A stretch of DNA of 64,000 bases from Diorhabda sublineata (Eukaryota > Arthropoda > Insecta > Coleoptera > Chrysomelidae). This document shows positions 31,121-43,735 of the stretch, piece after piece. Location of the stretch: contig NC_079474.1 of the NCBI RefSeq assembly GCF_026230105.1, positions 31,572,294 through 31,636,293 of the forward strand, in the 5' to 3' direction. Made by a program: the position numbers and the translations under genes. Position 1 is the first letter of the stretch. Every line of letters begins with the position of its first letter. The notes beneath the pieces were generated by a model. That model saw nothing but the letters and a program-made list of their open reading frames with translations, was not told where the DNA came from and made no database searches.

Positions 31121-34100
31121 GTTTGCCATTGACTTCATTGATGATATCAAATTATTTTCAATTGAACTTCCACAAGAAATTTCGCCGGTTTTGAATGAAA
31201 CTTGAATTGAATTCTGAATAATCAACTGCATCAAGATTTCATCGCCTTATAATTACTTTTCACGATAAATTTGTTAAATATTACTTTATATACAGAATAG
31301 TCTGAATAAAATGGTTCATGCAGTTACCAATTGCTATTATATTGCGAGACATCCTGTATAGTATTTTTAATACCACGTTTGATTACAATAGATTTTTGAC
31401 TATAATATAGAATCTGAAATTATTTTAATATAAGTCGGTACTTGTAGCATTAACTTTAACCCGCCGTTATTAATACCAGCTCTGAAATGTTGCATCATTT
31501 CTATCTCCAAATTAGGATCTGCAACCGCATTCTTCTTTATAATCTGATGCAATTATGACAAGGAAAGTATAAACTACAAAATCGGCAACAATGTAAGTGT
31601 CGCGAATCCTCCTAAAACAGCACGTTGATCTGCAATGTTTATATTTTACAATTCAGCGCCAGTACTCATCAGCTGTTTTGTTTTTAAACATTAGTTCATG
31701 TTCATTGAAAAATTGACTAAAATTTTTTCAATACGTAAGTATTTCATTTATTTGTTTATTATAATTATGTTTAGAGATCTTTTATTCAATTGCACCTTGC
31801 TCCTTGTTCAGTAAACGTTTGACTAATTTTGATTAAATCGAGCCTTTAACCTAGAACCATTTATGATTATATGGAAATTTTTTTCAGTATTGGATATTCA
31901 AATCAATTTAGTTTGGTTGTGAAGTACCACGTGTTTACGTAATTTGTCTAATTATGTGTTTATTCAAAAGTTTTATCATACAATGAACAAAAAAATCTCA
32001 TGTGATACATTATATTTCTTTTATTGATTGACAAGTTTATCAATAATTAAATTGATTCAATTCTTAAAATATAATTGAATAATTTGTTGTAATCATATCC
32101 TTCAGAACATACTTATAATTGCAAATAAGGCACAGATTCTAGCGAAAATTATTTTACATAAAGAATATTGTCCTTTCACTTTCTATGTATTACTATTTGA
32201 ACACAATTATGCACCAACATAAATAATAAAATAATCAATATATTACAATAATTCTTATTTAGCAGATACATTGAAAAAGTTTTTTTGCTAATTATATTTA
32301 CAATTTTCTTATAGATTTAGTTAATTACTACTAAAACATTGTGTTACGAGGAAGAAAAAAATTGATAATATTTCAAGCTAATTAATTCCATGTTTATACA
32401 CTCAACTACCATTATTAGGTATATTTACTACAATCCGGCAATACTGGAATGTAATCCAGTTCAAAAATATTCAATAGCGGTGACATCTATAATGTTTTAA
32501 TCGTACTACTTTTGGATTGTTCAGTTTCCTTCTTATTGAAGTTTACCTAACGATTTTGCCGATAGGGGGAATAGAATGTTATTTACGTTACTTGATATGA
32601 GGAATGTTCAATACTACACAATTTAATTAAAAATATAATATAGTTTTTTATTGTTAAAGTTTTTTGTTTGAAATGTATTGATGAATCTTGTCCTGTATCA
32701 CTTTATTTCATTAATATTATGTTTTCTGTCAACGATTATATCTAAATTTTCATTATAAGTAATTGAAAAATATCCATCCATAATCTGTGTTATAATAATA
32801 CTTTATACTACGAACTGGCAGACGCTCAATACGAACCTGCAAATATTTATTCACGTGCATGCCTCGTGTGTTAGGTTTCGTTTTGATGACTCTATTTTGA
32901 ATATATTGAGTCTCGCTTTTTTTGGAAGATTTTGAAGATTCGAAATTCAGAAGGACCGTTATTGGTCGATTATCAAATAATATTACAAAATATACTATTT
33001 GGAAGTTGTTAGGAAAACTAATACACAGGAAATAATTCATCATTTAAATGACTACAAATATTTGATATTTGTAGTCATTTAAATGATGTGTGTTTTAAAA
33101 TGCATGTAACAAAATTCAGTTGTTTGTTTAAAATGTCTTTTTTGTAACATAAATTATTCAGTCCAACCTCTTCGGAGATATCACCATTAGTAACTATTTT
33201 TTAAACATTTCTGTAACATTATAAGGTAAGGACCAGATAGAGCCTAGCGGAGGGTATAAGAATCATGAAACTCCCTAAAGCCTCGTGAAATGAAACTTCG
33301 GGAAAATGCGATAATTATAAAACAGGTATATCTAATGTTGGAAACTTAAATTATCGAAAAGAGAAAATTGAAACAATTTTAACAATTTGTTTCCAATTCA
33401 TTCTGGCTCGCGAGAACGTTGTTCGTCATGGATGTCTGTACATCCATCTATTCATGATTTTGTATACATGTTGCACATTCATACTTTTCTTCATACACTT
33501 CACACAGTTGGGAAATATTGTTTCATCTTCCACGGCAACGAAGACAAGAATAAAAGTTGCAGAAAACTCGCCCTGGAGGGAACTGGGAAAAAGGGGGCCC
33601 AGCTACACGCCAATCTCGCCAAGTTCTGCCTAACAGCCTTCCTAGTGTCCGCAGCTCCTTGGAATCTTGTTTTATGGACAAACCTCGTATATTCAATAGA
33701 AATGAATATTCAATATATTTTTATGCCTGTTTCAATAATCTTCAAAGTCAAACTCCTCAAAATATTTCTACAAAAGTGTTTCTATTTAGTCCTTGTACAG
33801 TGTTATCGATCAGTTATAAATTCCGCAAACTGATTTTTGTGTTCATTTTTAATTTAAAAACGCTAATCGGTGCGTCATTTACTGAGTTGTGGAAAATTTC
33901 ATCGCCAATTCTCACTTATTGCATAACCTACTACTTTTTGAGTAAATAGTTGTTCAAACGTAAAAATTCTGCCAATCACGTTTTCATCTCGTGATAACCT
34001 TTCATTTTACATCTAAAGGAATCATTTTCCAATTTTAATTATTGTTTATTTATTAGGTAAATTGATAAAATAATTAACTAGAAATTCATTGTTTTTTATA

Positions 34101-34340
34101 CTTAATAACCATTGTTAGTATTACAAAAGTATGTGATGAGATTATATTATATTCTATTAGAATACATATTTAATGCAAGTGGCGTGCAAAAATGTAAAAA
34201 CTGTTCTTTTGACTGTCAATTTTACTCATATTAAAATTTTTCAGCTATCTGACCATTCACCAATTAAAGTCAGCTAGTATTATCGCCAGACGTCTCTAAA
34301 TAATGATAAATCTAATAACTTTGATATTGTCAACAAAATA
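31121..34340. other. Gene-free interval
   Basis: AT-rich, with an ACATCCTGTATAG end near 31370 that resembles a mariner tip and one perfect short hairpin. Overlapping open frames of 148 and 130 codons (33387-33949) have no recognisable family and read like chance frames in a slightly GC-richer patch. Confidence 0.4.
33038..33088. repeat. Perfect hairpin, 24-bp arms, 3-nt loop
   Basis: CATCATTTAAATGACTACAA plus ATAT is followed by TTG and then the exact reverse complement. No mismatch in 24 pairs. Confidence 0.95.
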
Positions 34341-34379
34341 ACCATAAATACGGAGAATTTGACAGTTAGTAATTAGCTT

Positions 34380-34770
34380 TGTTCGTGGTAGATACTCTGA
34401 ACATGTTCTGTCACCAGATTCATGCGCATTTTGACATTGTGACATTTGACATCTTCACGATTTGAAATCCCATGTTCGTGGATCACAGATTTCTAATTCC
34501 GAACGTGTTCTGAACACGTCCAATGTATCCTCGGATATGAGTAAGGATTTTTAATCTGTCGCGTGTGTACAAAATCAAGAATAAACCTTAGGCCATTTAA
34601 TTGTATTCTTTTTATTTTACTAGCTAGTTTTGAATTCAAATTATAATTTTAAATGTTCATAAAGTTTTCGTGGAGGAATGTATGTTCAGAACATATTCTG
34701 AACCAAGCATGCGTATTTGACCTGTCCAAAAGATATTCAGAAGACATTCGGAATGTGTTGCAAGCGTCAA
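34380..34770. repeat. Direct repeat with GAACAnnTTCTG palindromes
   Basis: Two copies about 290 bp apart (near 34395 and 34685) share GAACAT(G/A)TTCTG, CCA and CATGCG(C/T)ATTT in order. The second contains GTTCAGAA-CATA-TTCTGAAC. A third GTGTTCTGAACACGTCC lies between them. Most likely a decayed repeat. Confidence 0.45.
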
Positions 34771-34959
34771 ATGGAGATATATAGAAAGTACTAACTACTA
34801 ATCATAGAAGGCTTTAGAGGATATAGATATGGAAACAAGGACGAATCAGAAAGATGCACACAGATATAACTTTCAAAGGAGCAATAAAATAAGCTACAAC
34901 TCAAAGGACTTCTATATGAACATCCGCGAAATTAGTGCCATATGCATTCATTGCAAGAA

Positions 34960-35230
34960 ATTAAAGTACTCAAAAAAGCGACAATCAGGATAATAGGAGA
35001 AGCAAAAAATGAGGATGAGAAGTAAACACTAGAAAGACCAAACATTTAATAAGCATAAGAATAAAATTAAATGAAAACAGCATAAAAATAGAAGGATATA
35101 GTTTAGAAATATGGAAAACTACTTAGACGTCACAGTAAAGGAAAGGAATGACGGTTCAGAAGATATTAAGCACCGCATACAAGACAAGAACCATGGACAT
35201 GTACGAAGAAGCTATTAGATTTATTGTTAC
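34960..35230 (+). pseudogene. LINE reverse transcriptase fragment
   Basis: A plus-strand frame mixture includes KIKLNENSIKIEGYS(L)EI and VTVKERNDGSEDIKHRIQ, a block that precedes the C-terminal end of insect non-LTR retrotransposon reverse transcriptases. Stops and frameshifts are frequent. Purine-rich sequence to about 35560 may be more of the same copy but is unreadable. Confidence 0.5.
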
Positions 35231-35559
35231 CAAGGCCGCAGAAAAAGTGATTGAGGAACTAAGAGAGCCAAGAAATAGTTGAATTGATGAAATCGCAGAA
35301 GTTGACAAAAGAGAAAAATAAAGTAGATCTAAAATAATGGGAGAATATCAAGTAAGAGGACGAGGAGTGATAAAAAAAATCAATATTCAAGGCATTAAAA
35401 ACAACAATAGAGAAGGATAAACCAGAAACGTGAGAAGTTAAAGGCTATAAAAATGAAAAAAGAAAATAATTCCATAAGAAGCTATGAGTGGTGATTCAAC
35501 GCAATAAAAGAATCGGAGGACACCTTAACGTCAAAACTAAGACTAACAATAAGATTGGA

Positions 35560-36433
35560 CAAAAAACAACAATTTTAATAAAATTTGTGTTCAATAATCG
35601 ACCGTAGTATTACCAATCTTCTAAGCCTTGTTTAACTTAGTGGAATCCTCTTTAATCTCATTTTTCAAATTCATTTGTAGAAATAATCTCTATTCTCTGA
35701 GCTCAAACAATGATTCCACGAAATTTGTTCGTCTTGTATTTGCCTAATTTGAAATAATAATTCCGTTATTATTTTGTCAAGGTCTCCTTTTGTACCTTGA
35801 TAACGTGAAAATTTAATGACGTCCTTCTAGGAGTACATGATAAAAAATTGAAGGGACAGGATAACTGATTTCCCACATGCAAACCCATTTCAGTCATTTG
35901 TGTGAAGTCGATTTTTTCGGTTAGTAAGTACATCATTGAATATTCTTGTATATGTAGACTGTTACTAATTAAATTAACGTGGGCTCGGACAATAATTGCA
36001 AAAAAATGACTTGGAAACTAACGATCTATATCGAACAATTTTGTTATCGTTCAGATTATTACTATGAAAAATAAACAAAAATAAAAGTCAGCATTTCATA
36101 ATAGGGTGGTAGCAAATTCGGCCAGCTTGCAGCTTTTTACTGCTAAAAAACCAAAAAAACTGAATTGGAAATTATAAAAATATTCCAATTTAGTGAGGAA
36201 AATTGGAGTATAAAACTATTGGAAAGATATATGTTAATTTATTTGTTCAAAAATGTACAAATTCATACAAAAAATTTGAAAATAATGAAAGAAACGTTAT
36301 CTAAAATCTAAACATTGTAAAGTACGTAATAAATTATTTACTCAGCATATAATCAAGTAACCGATTTTATGAACTATAACCTAATCTAATTAAAGGGCTT
36401 AGTCTGTACAAAAATGATACCAGTAACTGTTAA
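35560..36433. other. Gene-free interval
   Basis: AT-rich spacer between a LINE fragment and the 2.93-kb transposon. I see nothing in it. Confidence 0.4.
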
Positions 36434-39362
36434 TAATTGAAGGGCCGGGGGGAAAAAGGGGCAAAGTCCATTTTTTTTAGCAATTGAGTTATTGATGGAT
36501 TGTTGTAGCTCTTGACGAGTACTTTCACATGATATAATGATTTGTGGGAAAAACGGGTCAAGTCACCTTAAAATAATGCTTTGAAAAATTGGGCCGAAAG
36601 GGAAGAAGGGGTTAAGTCCAGAGCGTAGTGGAAAGAAGGGGTCAAGTCCACAACTAAACGCCGTTGTATTCAGCAATTTACCTATGAAGGTCTTAATTAA
36701 TCGTGACTTTTATTGTTGTTATATGATAATTCATATTCATATATGATAATAATTATTATATACGTATTTACATCTTAGAAGCATTATTTTAAATACAAAT
36801 AAAATATTTGCTACTTAACCAGTTGCTGATTTGAATCACAGATGATTGTGAAGGCAGTGTTTGTTTTGTTGTTCTCTGTCAGTGGTGCAACAGGTTGAGG
36901 TTAGTGTGTTGTTATCTCTAAATAATATTTGTCTATATTGGTACAAAATGAGTGATAGTGACATAAGTGATGATGGTGTTGTGGAGAAGATTACTAAAAA
37001 AAGAAAAGGATTTGGTAGATTGCGAGGAGTTTCAAAGAAGATGAGGGTGCAGAGTCATGAGCCGGGGGCATGTTTTGAAAAAATACCTTTACAGGTTAGA
37101 GATAGCATTATTTCTAAATTTAATCTGATGCACAATACAAATGAACGAAACTCGTATTTGTGTGGCTTGATGGCCGTTGTGCCTGTTGAGCGTCGTAGGC
37201 CTAGGGTAAATATAGCTGACGCGAAATTTAGAGATGTTACATGCAAATATAAAGTTAGGGATATGGTCGATGGGGTAGTTAATGAGTACGATGTTTGTCG
37301 GAAAGCGTTTTCTGCCATACATGGCATATCAAAAAAGAAGGTAGAGTATTTAATTAACTCATTGAAATTGACAGGATATTCACCAAAGGACCAAAGAGGA
37401 AAACATTTAAATAGAAAACATGCTATCCCTGAGGAAACAAAACAATTGATTAAGGACCATATAAATTCATTCAAAGGTCGAGGGGCGCACTATTGTATAA
37501 AAGACTCCAAAAAAAAATATTTGCCAGAGGACCTGAATATATCAAAAATGTATAAACTTTTTCAAGAGCTACATCCAAACACGCAAGTCTCATATGACTC
37601 TTACAGATCTGTTTTTAACATAGCCTTTAACACAGCCTTTGGCTAGCCAAGAACAGATACGTGTAGTTTTTGTGATGAAATGCATATCAAACTCGAATCA
37701 CTGAGAAATGATTTAAAAAGTGTTGAAAGTCAAGAAGAAAGAGATAAAATTGAAGAATCCTTGAAAAAAAAGAAACGGAATTTAAATTACACAAATTAAA
37801 GGCAGATACATTTTATTATTTAAAAAGAAGAGCCCGAAAGGCTGCATCGAAAACAAAAACCTATGAGGCCATATGCATTGATTATGGAAAAAATTTGTGT
37901 GTGCCTAATGTTACCACAAACGATGTATATTACAGAAGACAACTTTCTGTTTTTTGTTTTATTATTCACATTCTCAGTAATAACTCTTCTTACTTTTTTG
38001 TCTATCCAGAGTCAGAAGGTAAAAAGGGAAGTGACAATGTTTGTCAAATGCTCTTTGAATTTTTAAACAACCACCTCGACAAAAATGTTGAAAATCTCCA
38101 AATATATGCAGACTCTTGCGGAGGTCAGAACAAAAACATTACGATGATACGATTCCTCCATTATATGATACATATACAAAACAGGTTTAAGTCTGTACAA
38201 ATGACGTTTCCTATAAGAGGGCACTCATATATGGAGACAGACAAAGACATGTCTCTAGTAAAAAACAATTTTAGAGCTGAACTGCCAAGTGACTGGACTA
38301 TTCACATCAGGGATTGTAGACAGAAACCTAATCCATACGTTGTTGTAGAAGTAGATTACTCGTTTTGGCGATCATGGACTGTGTTTTTTAACTTGACTTG
38401 ACAAGAAAAAACTTAGCGTTCAAACAAGACCCATAAAAGAAATCAAGTTCACTATTGAATCTGAAAGGCTTATGTACTTCAGGAATAATTATTTTGGACA
38501 TTGGGAAAGCACAGTCATCACTCTATCAGCCAGGCGTAGATTCAATGTAGAACCTTCCACTCTTCCTGATCACTCTCACACAGGTAATAAATAATAAATT
38601 TATATTATCAAGTGACAGTATCTTTAAAATTTAAGAAAATAAAATAATATAAAATGATATTGTTAATAAAAATATTAAGAAATGTCTGGGATCCTTAAGT
38701 TTTATGAAACCGAAAAGTTTTTACTTTATGATAACATTATGTTTAAAAAATGTGCGTAGGCCTACGAAAATTTTGCTTATGTTTTTAGGACCAGTGCCAA
38801 TATCAGATGAAAAATACGAGGATTTGGTACATCTTTCTAAATTCTGCAGTAAAATTCAAGCAAAGGATCACTATATAAACCTGCCACACAACGACGAAGC
38901 AAGACAAAAAGGGAAAAAAAGAGGAACAAGAAGAAAAATGCAGCCAATATAGAATGAGTCTTTCATTTTTACGTGAAGCAAAACTGTTTTTTACCCATTC
39001 AATAAATAATGTTCTTGATTTTAATGGATTTTTCATAATTTTACCTATAATATCATCCTATGACACATTAAAAGTTAACTTGAAGGGGGAAAAGGGGGAC
39101 AAGTCCTGCACATTGCCCCTTTTTCCCTCTTCCAGATTGTTACCATTTTTCAATTACGTAATCTGTCATGCAAAGGAGTGAATACAATTAAGATAAATAA
39201 TATATTAAGATTCTAAAATTATTAAGGTAGCTTATTCAATAAACAGATTTTATAATTTCATGTTTTATTAATACGTATATCCAAAAATTAACCTTAAATT
39301 GTCTCTCCTGAAAAATTTGGTCAATGTGACTTTGCCCCTTCTTCCCTCCGACCCTTCAATTA
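36434..39362 (+). mobile_element. 2.93-kb DNA transposon with 35-bp inverted ends and a DUF7869-like gene
   Basis: The left end TAATTGAAGGGCCGGGGGGA and the right end (reverse complement TAATTGAAGGGTCGGAGGGA) are inverted repeats over about 35 bp with three or four mismatches, continuing into GGGGCAAAGTC on both sides. A TA dinucleotide flanks each end if the tips are taken as ATTGAAGGG. Inside the ends, the motif GGGAARAAGGGGYMAAGTCC recurs at about 36546, 36591 and 36630 on the left and, less exactly, near 39087 on the right. A single gene fills the interior. The sequence outside looks unrelated. Intact ends and a mostly readable gene suggest a fairly young copy. Confidence 0.8.
36948..38952 (+). 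pseudogene. DUF7869-like transposon protein, one stop and two frameshifts
   Basis: The start is taken at 36948 (MSDSDISDDGVVEK). The first 232 codons are open with a basic region (KKRKGFGRLRGVSKKMR), a conserved block (DVCRKAFSAIHGISKKKVEY) and CFEKIPLQVR. A TAG at 37644 interrupts FNTAFG-PRTDTCSFCDEMH. A frameshift near 37775 leads to KADTFYYLKRRARKA, ICIDYGKNLCVPNVTTNDVYY and IYADSCGGQNKNITMIRFL, the signature of this family and a likely acidic, RNase H-like site. A second break follows near 38398 (RGHSYMETDKDMS lies just before), then IKFTIESERLMYF. A GT-AG intron at 38584-38788 precedes PVPISDEKYEDLVHL and a basic C-terminus. Family name is from memory; a role as transposase is inferred from the flanking inverted repeats. 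Confidence 0.7.
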
Positions 39363-39999
39363 AGATCGATAGATGTTAAGAAAATACTATTCTGTATGAT
39401 TTGAACGTTGTTTACATTAATGTATAATAAAATTTTTTCTGTTGGAATAACGTCGACCAAAACTATTGCACGTGCAACATAATGCACATAGTGCACGTGA
39501 TTAAGGTTGAAAGAAATTTACTTAAGAAATTTGCTTATTGCTAACACCGAATACAGAAATTGAAAGAAAATATGTGTATTGAAACATTAAAATAAAATCT
39601 TCATTTTCTACCTCAATAAATACATTATCTTAATACCAATCAGATGACATTGAGCTTTCATTTCACTTTTTGGTTTCCATCTCAAACATTTAATGGGATA
39701 CTCCCCGAAATATAACGGCTTCTTCAGCGATCCCTCCCACAAGGCTTTTTATTTGTGGTATTTTATGGTGCCACTGATTTGGACCAATAACCCGGGATGC
39801 ACACGTGCTGATCACGCACTGATCATTGTTTTGGTTTACTATTTTTCTTTGATACATAGATTTTAGTAGTTTGAATATTGTCATTATAATATCTTATGAC
39901 ACTGTGACATTATTGGAAAGAATGGCTAAAAATAACATCTACACATTTTGTCATTAGGTAATTATTTTACCTAAAGCAATATCGAAGCGAATTTCGGAT

Positions 40000-40470
40000 A
40001 TTTCAGTTTCTCCTTCTTCTTCTCATCTCGTCTTCTCATTGAAGTTGGCGACCACGTTTTTAAATGCGTTTCTGTCCCTCACAACATGAAACAATTCTCC
40101 GCCACTGAAATTTGTTTATTCTCTTATGCTACGGAGCCAGGATTTCTTATTTCTGCTCTGCCCTACATTATGTTTTGTAGCAATAGGTATTTGTCGTTGC
40201 GTAAGATGTTTTTCTTATCTTAATAAATGTCAACAGCTTTCTTTTTCGCCCAATGCGTCTTAATACTTTGTCGTTGGTGATTCTGTTAGTCCAGGGTATC
40301 TTCAGGATGCGTCTATAGAGCCACATCTCGAATGCCTCAAGTTTTTTGATCATTTGAGCGTTCAAGGTCCAAGTTTCCACTCCCGTACAGCAGTACTAAC
40401 CACACATAACAATCCATGAATCCTCTTCTGACGTGCAGGTTTAGATTTCTATTTGCAAACTTTGGGGAGT
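40000..40470 (-). pseudogene. LINE reverse transcriptase C-terminal fragment
   Basis: The minus strand reads MDCYVW, VLLYG, then ETWTLNAQMIKKLEAFEMW, YRRILKIPWTNRITNDKVLR and RIGRKRKLLTFIKIRK. This is the C-terminal end of the reverse transcriptase ORF of an insect non-LTR retrotransposon; further frames to about 40000 match its tail. Frameshifts and stops are present. Confidence 0.7.
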
Positions 40471-40892
40471 TCTTGATAAATGCCTTTCGAGCAATTTCAA
40501 TTCTGATCTTGATTAATTTTAATAAACTATAATTACATATCGCAATTCCTAAATAAGAAACCTCTGACTAGGTAAGTAGATTTTCTAAAATGATTTTATA
40601 AAAAATTATGTATGATATACGTGTTGCAAGTGATTTTATTTCATCCATGCTACGATCGTTTTTTAATCATCTGCACTCACAAAATAAAATTTCACTTTTA
40701 ACAATCGTATTCTAAATATTTTCTCAGTGAAAAGAAAATTTATGAAAATATTCGATATTATAATCAAGTTATTAAACCATTCAAATAAATTGCTTCTAAA
40801 TTATGAGTTCTAATATACTATATTTGGTCTCGTGGGACATTCCAGATACACAATAAAAAATTACTAAATTGTTTTGTTAATTTAACTCAACA

Positions 40893-40921
40893 TTTCTCTC
40901 TCTCTCTCTCTCTCTCTCTCA
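40893..40921. repeat. (TC)n microsatellite
   Basis: About 29 bp of TC dinucleotide repeat. Confidence 0.9.
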
Positions 40922-41059
40922 ATTATTTCGCTTATTAAGCATGTTCATTACCGTTTATTATTACTTAAATAGAAATGAATTGTTGGAAAAACATACTGTT
41001 ATCACGCAAGGTTTTTGTTGTTTATTAATTCAAATATTTATATGTACATGGATAACTGT

Positions 41060-41930
41060 TTGTGTCCATTTAACCCTTAACCGGAAAGTTGGGACTTTTA
41101 GTACCCCATCGGAAAGGAGGCTCTTCAAATTTTTGAAAAAAAATGTAATTTTCTTCGAAGGCCAGCAATCTAGTAGACATAGCAGGCATTTCAAAAAGTG
41201 CAGTACATCGCATATTAACTGAAAATTTGTTCAAAATGGAATAAAAGCAGCGTCATAGAGATGTTTCCATCAACTGTTTGACAATGTTTCACAGAAATAA
41301 GGTAACGTAGGTCCATCACTTCACACCCGAAACAAAACAATGGACTGAAAAGGGAGAAACGGTTCCAAAGGAGGCAAAGACCGTTTCATAAGCAGGAAAG
41401 ATCATGGCGTCGGTTTTTTGGGATGCGCGTGGAATAATTTTCATTGACTCACTTGAAAAGGGAAAAACTATCGACAGCGAGTATCATGCGAACCTATTGT
41501 AACGTTTGAGCGAAGAAATCAAGCAAAGACGGCCGCATTTGGCTAAGAAGAAAGTGTTGTTTCAACAATACAATGCTCACACATCCGTTTACAATTAATA
41601 AAATTATTGAATTAAAGTTTGATTTGCGACCTCATGCAACCTATTCGCCACATTTACCCCCCTAGGACTATTTTCTATTCCCAGACTTTAAGAAATGGCT
41701 TAGTGGTCAAAGATTTTCCAATAATGAAGAAGTGATGTCGGCAATTAATGGCTTATTTTGAGGAGATTGATAATTCTTATTATAAAAAGGGTATAGAACT
41801 TTTAAACACTTCTGGGAAAAGTGTATAGAGCTAAAAAGAGATTACGTTGAAGAATAAATATATTTTCCTTCAAAATTTTTGTATTTTTTTTATTTGGCCA
41901 GATACTTCTTGGACCATCCTTGTACACGGA
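41060..41930 (+). pseudogene. Decayed mariner transposase, near full C-terminal two thirds
   Basis: Plus-strand frames give DIAG-ISKSAVH, HHFTPETKQWTEKGE, VPKEAKTVS, KIMASVFWDARGIIFIDSLE, KKVLFQQYNAHTS, LKFDLRPHATYSPHLPP and KGIELLNTSGKS-IELKRD. VFWDxxGI and the following (QDNAP region) are mariner core blocks; here the QDN aspartate position reads QYN and SPDLAP reads SPHLPP, so at least two catalytic aspartates are lost besides frameshifts. TTGGCCAGATACTTCTTGGA near 41895 may be the 3' terminal repeat. Confidence 0.8.
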
Positions 41931-42611
41931 GGATTGACGCAAAAATGACTTTTTCGGTGTTGTCAAAATTTAATTATATTGTGACTGAAAACTTCACGTA
42001 AAACTTTTAATATTCATAATAGGCAAATAAATTTTGATTTGACTGACCGACGCGGAAAAACGGTAAAACGCTCCATGTGTTTCACGTATTTCTCATAAAA
42101 CGCTTATTTATTTGTATATTTCTGTATTTTTAATTATTTTCGGGTTTATATTCGATGTATATTCTTATATGGCATATTTTCATCTTTTGAGTCTGCATTT
42201 TCCTCAAAACTAAATCAAAATCCACTCCATAACTTTCCTGATTCTGGTTCTCATTTTATATCCAACATATTGTGATGTTTGAGCTTTTAGGAATCGTGAT
42301 AATGTTTTCCTGTTTCACTCAGTATTTATTATTACTTTCATTTCATTTTCTCTATTATTTTTCTCGTTTCCATTGCATACGTGAGTTTTATAATCTTGTA
42401 GTTGAAACCCGTTCAAACTGTTCTAAATTTTACTGTTTGAACAATACTGGCTCAAGTATCAGTATCTCTCAAACACTATGAATAATATATTATTGTAATA
42501 GTTGATAATTTAGTACCTTTGATTATGTAATGCAATTACAAATTTTTTGTTCGGTAATTTCGTAGTAATTTTATTTCATACTTACCGTAGCGTGTGAAAC
42601 TAGCTTAAAGG

Positions 42612-42770
42612 TATAAAAATAAACAATAAACACGTCAGTATTGTGAAGATAAAAAACAGTGCTAATGTATTTATAATGCATATATTATCCTTTTGGAAGA
42701 GATTTGTTAAATTTTACTAAAGTGAACAAAGTGATAGCGGAATTACAAATAAATTTGTGATATGTATAAA
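42612..42770 (+). promoter_or_regulatory. Possible TATA promoter with short spliced leader
   Basis: TATAAAAAT at 42612, an arthropod-type initiator CGTCAGT around 42634-42639, and a strong splice donor AAA|GTAAGT at about 42770. No long open frame precedes the donor, only a late ATGTATAAA. No target gene can be named from the sequence. Confidence 0.25.
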
Positions 42771-43674
42771 GTAAGTATTAATCTATCACTGTATATATTA
42801 TGTGTTAGAAAAAACTCTTTATCTACGTTTATAAAAGGTTTTGTATAGTTACGTTTATATCTCTATATGAAAAATCACGTTTACAACGAGTGTTTGATAT
42901 TACTTGTAAGCTGTTTCTAACCTCAAAGTTCACATATATGTATTTGTGTGTTTTGTAGTAAATAATTTTTTTTCAAGTAGACATATTATCTATAATGGAG
43001 TTTTTCTATTTAGAAATGTAGGCTGAAGTGTGGTTGTTGATAATTTTATATTATTCTGAGATCTGAATATGCAATAACACTTGACGGTTCTCTAAGTACT
43101 TAAAGAAAAACAAATTTCAATGTATAAAGTGTACATTTTAATAGATATGGATTGTTATAAACAAATTTCATCGGTAAATTTGTTTTATTATTGAATTACA
43201 TCGACCATTTTTAACGAAACTGATGTATTTCGCATGATTTGAATCATTAATATTTAACAAAACCGGCACATTTCGGTAGAAGTAAATTAAGTTTTCGAAG
43301 AATGTTTTTTGAGGGTTTCACTTCTTTGCTTTTAATATCGCAAAAAGTTGACTTTTAAATTATACCAGCTGACACAAGAATTGGAACAGAAAAAAACTGT
43401 GACGGTTTTTCCGTAAAAAAGAAAGCAATCTTTTATCAAATTCTGTCACACTCAGTGATACAGTAAATTTACTAATACATTCTTCATTGGTAAGATTTCG
43501 GGTCTCAAACAATAAGAAGCAAAAAAGTAAACAATACCTAACGCCATTCAACATCTAAAAGAAAAAGTTAAGATAGGAGTAAATACTGTAATCACTTACA
43601 AAAATAAAATTTGTCATTGGAATTATTGAAAAAAATATAGACTGTCTGAAAATATTTGTCTTACTTGGTATTTA

Positions 43675-43735
43675 GAAGAGAGAAAAATGCTTTATTGTCC
43701 AAAAATTGTTACAATTTGTAGAACAAGAACTAACA
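43675..43735. repeat. Dispersed repeat AAATGCTTTATTGTC, copy 1
   Basis: GAGAGAAAAATGCTTTATTG, then ACAATTTGTAGA, recurs at 49608-49665 with few changes. Probably the end of a LINE or other dispersed repeat in antisense. Confidence 0.45.

Noticed and set aside
33387..33949. Overlapping 148- and 130-codon open frames
   Set aside because: No domain, signal or family resemblance; two frames overlap on the same strand and the composition follows a local GC patch rather than coding bias.
37055..37474. 139-codon minus-strand frame
   Set aside because: Shadow of the DUF7869-like gene on the plus strand, which shows the conserved motifs.
40827..40860. Possible 5' terminal repeat of the mariner at 41 kb
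   Set aside because: GGGACATTCCAGATAC only weakly resembles the inverse of the 3' end TTGGCCAGATACTTCTTGGA; pairing is not convincing.
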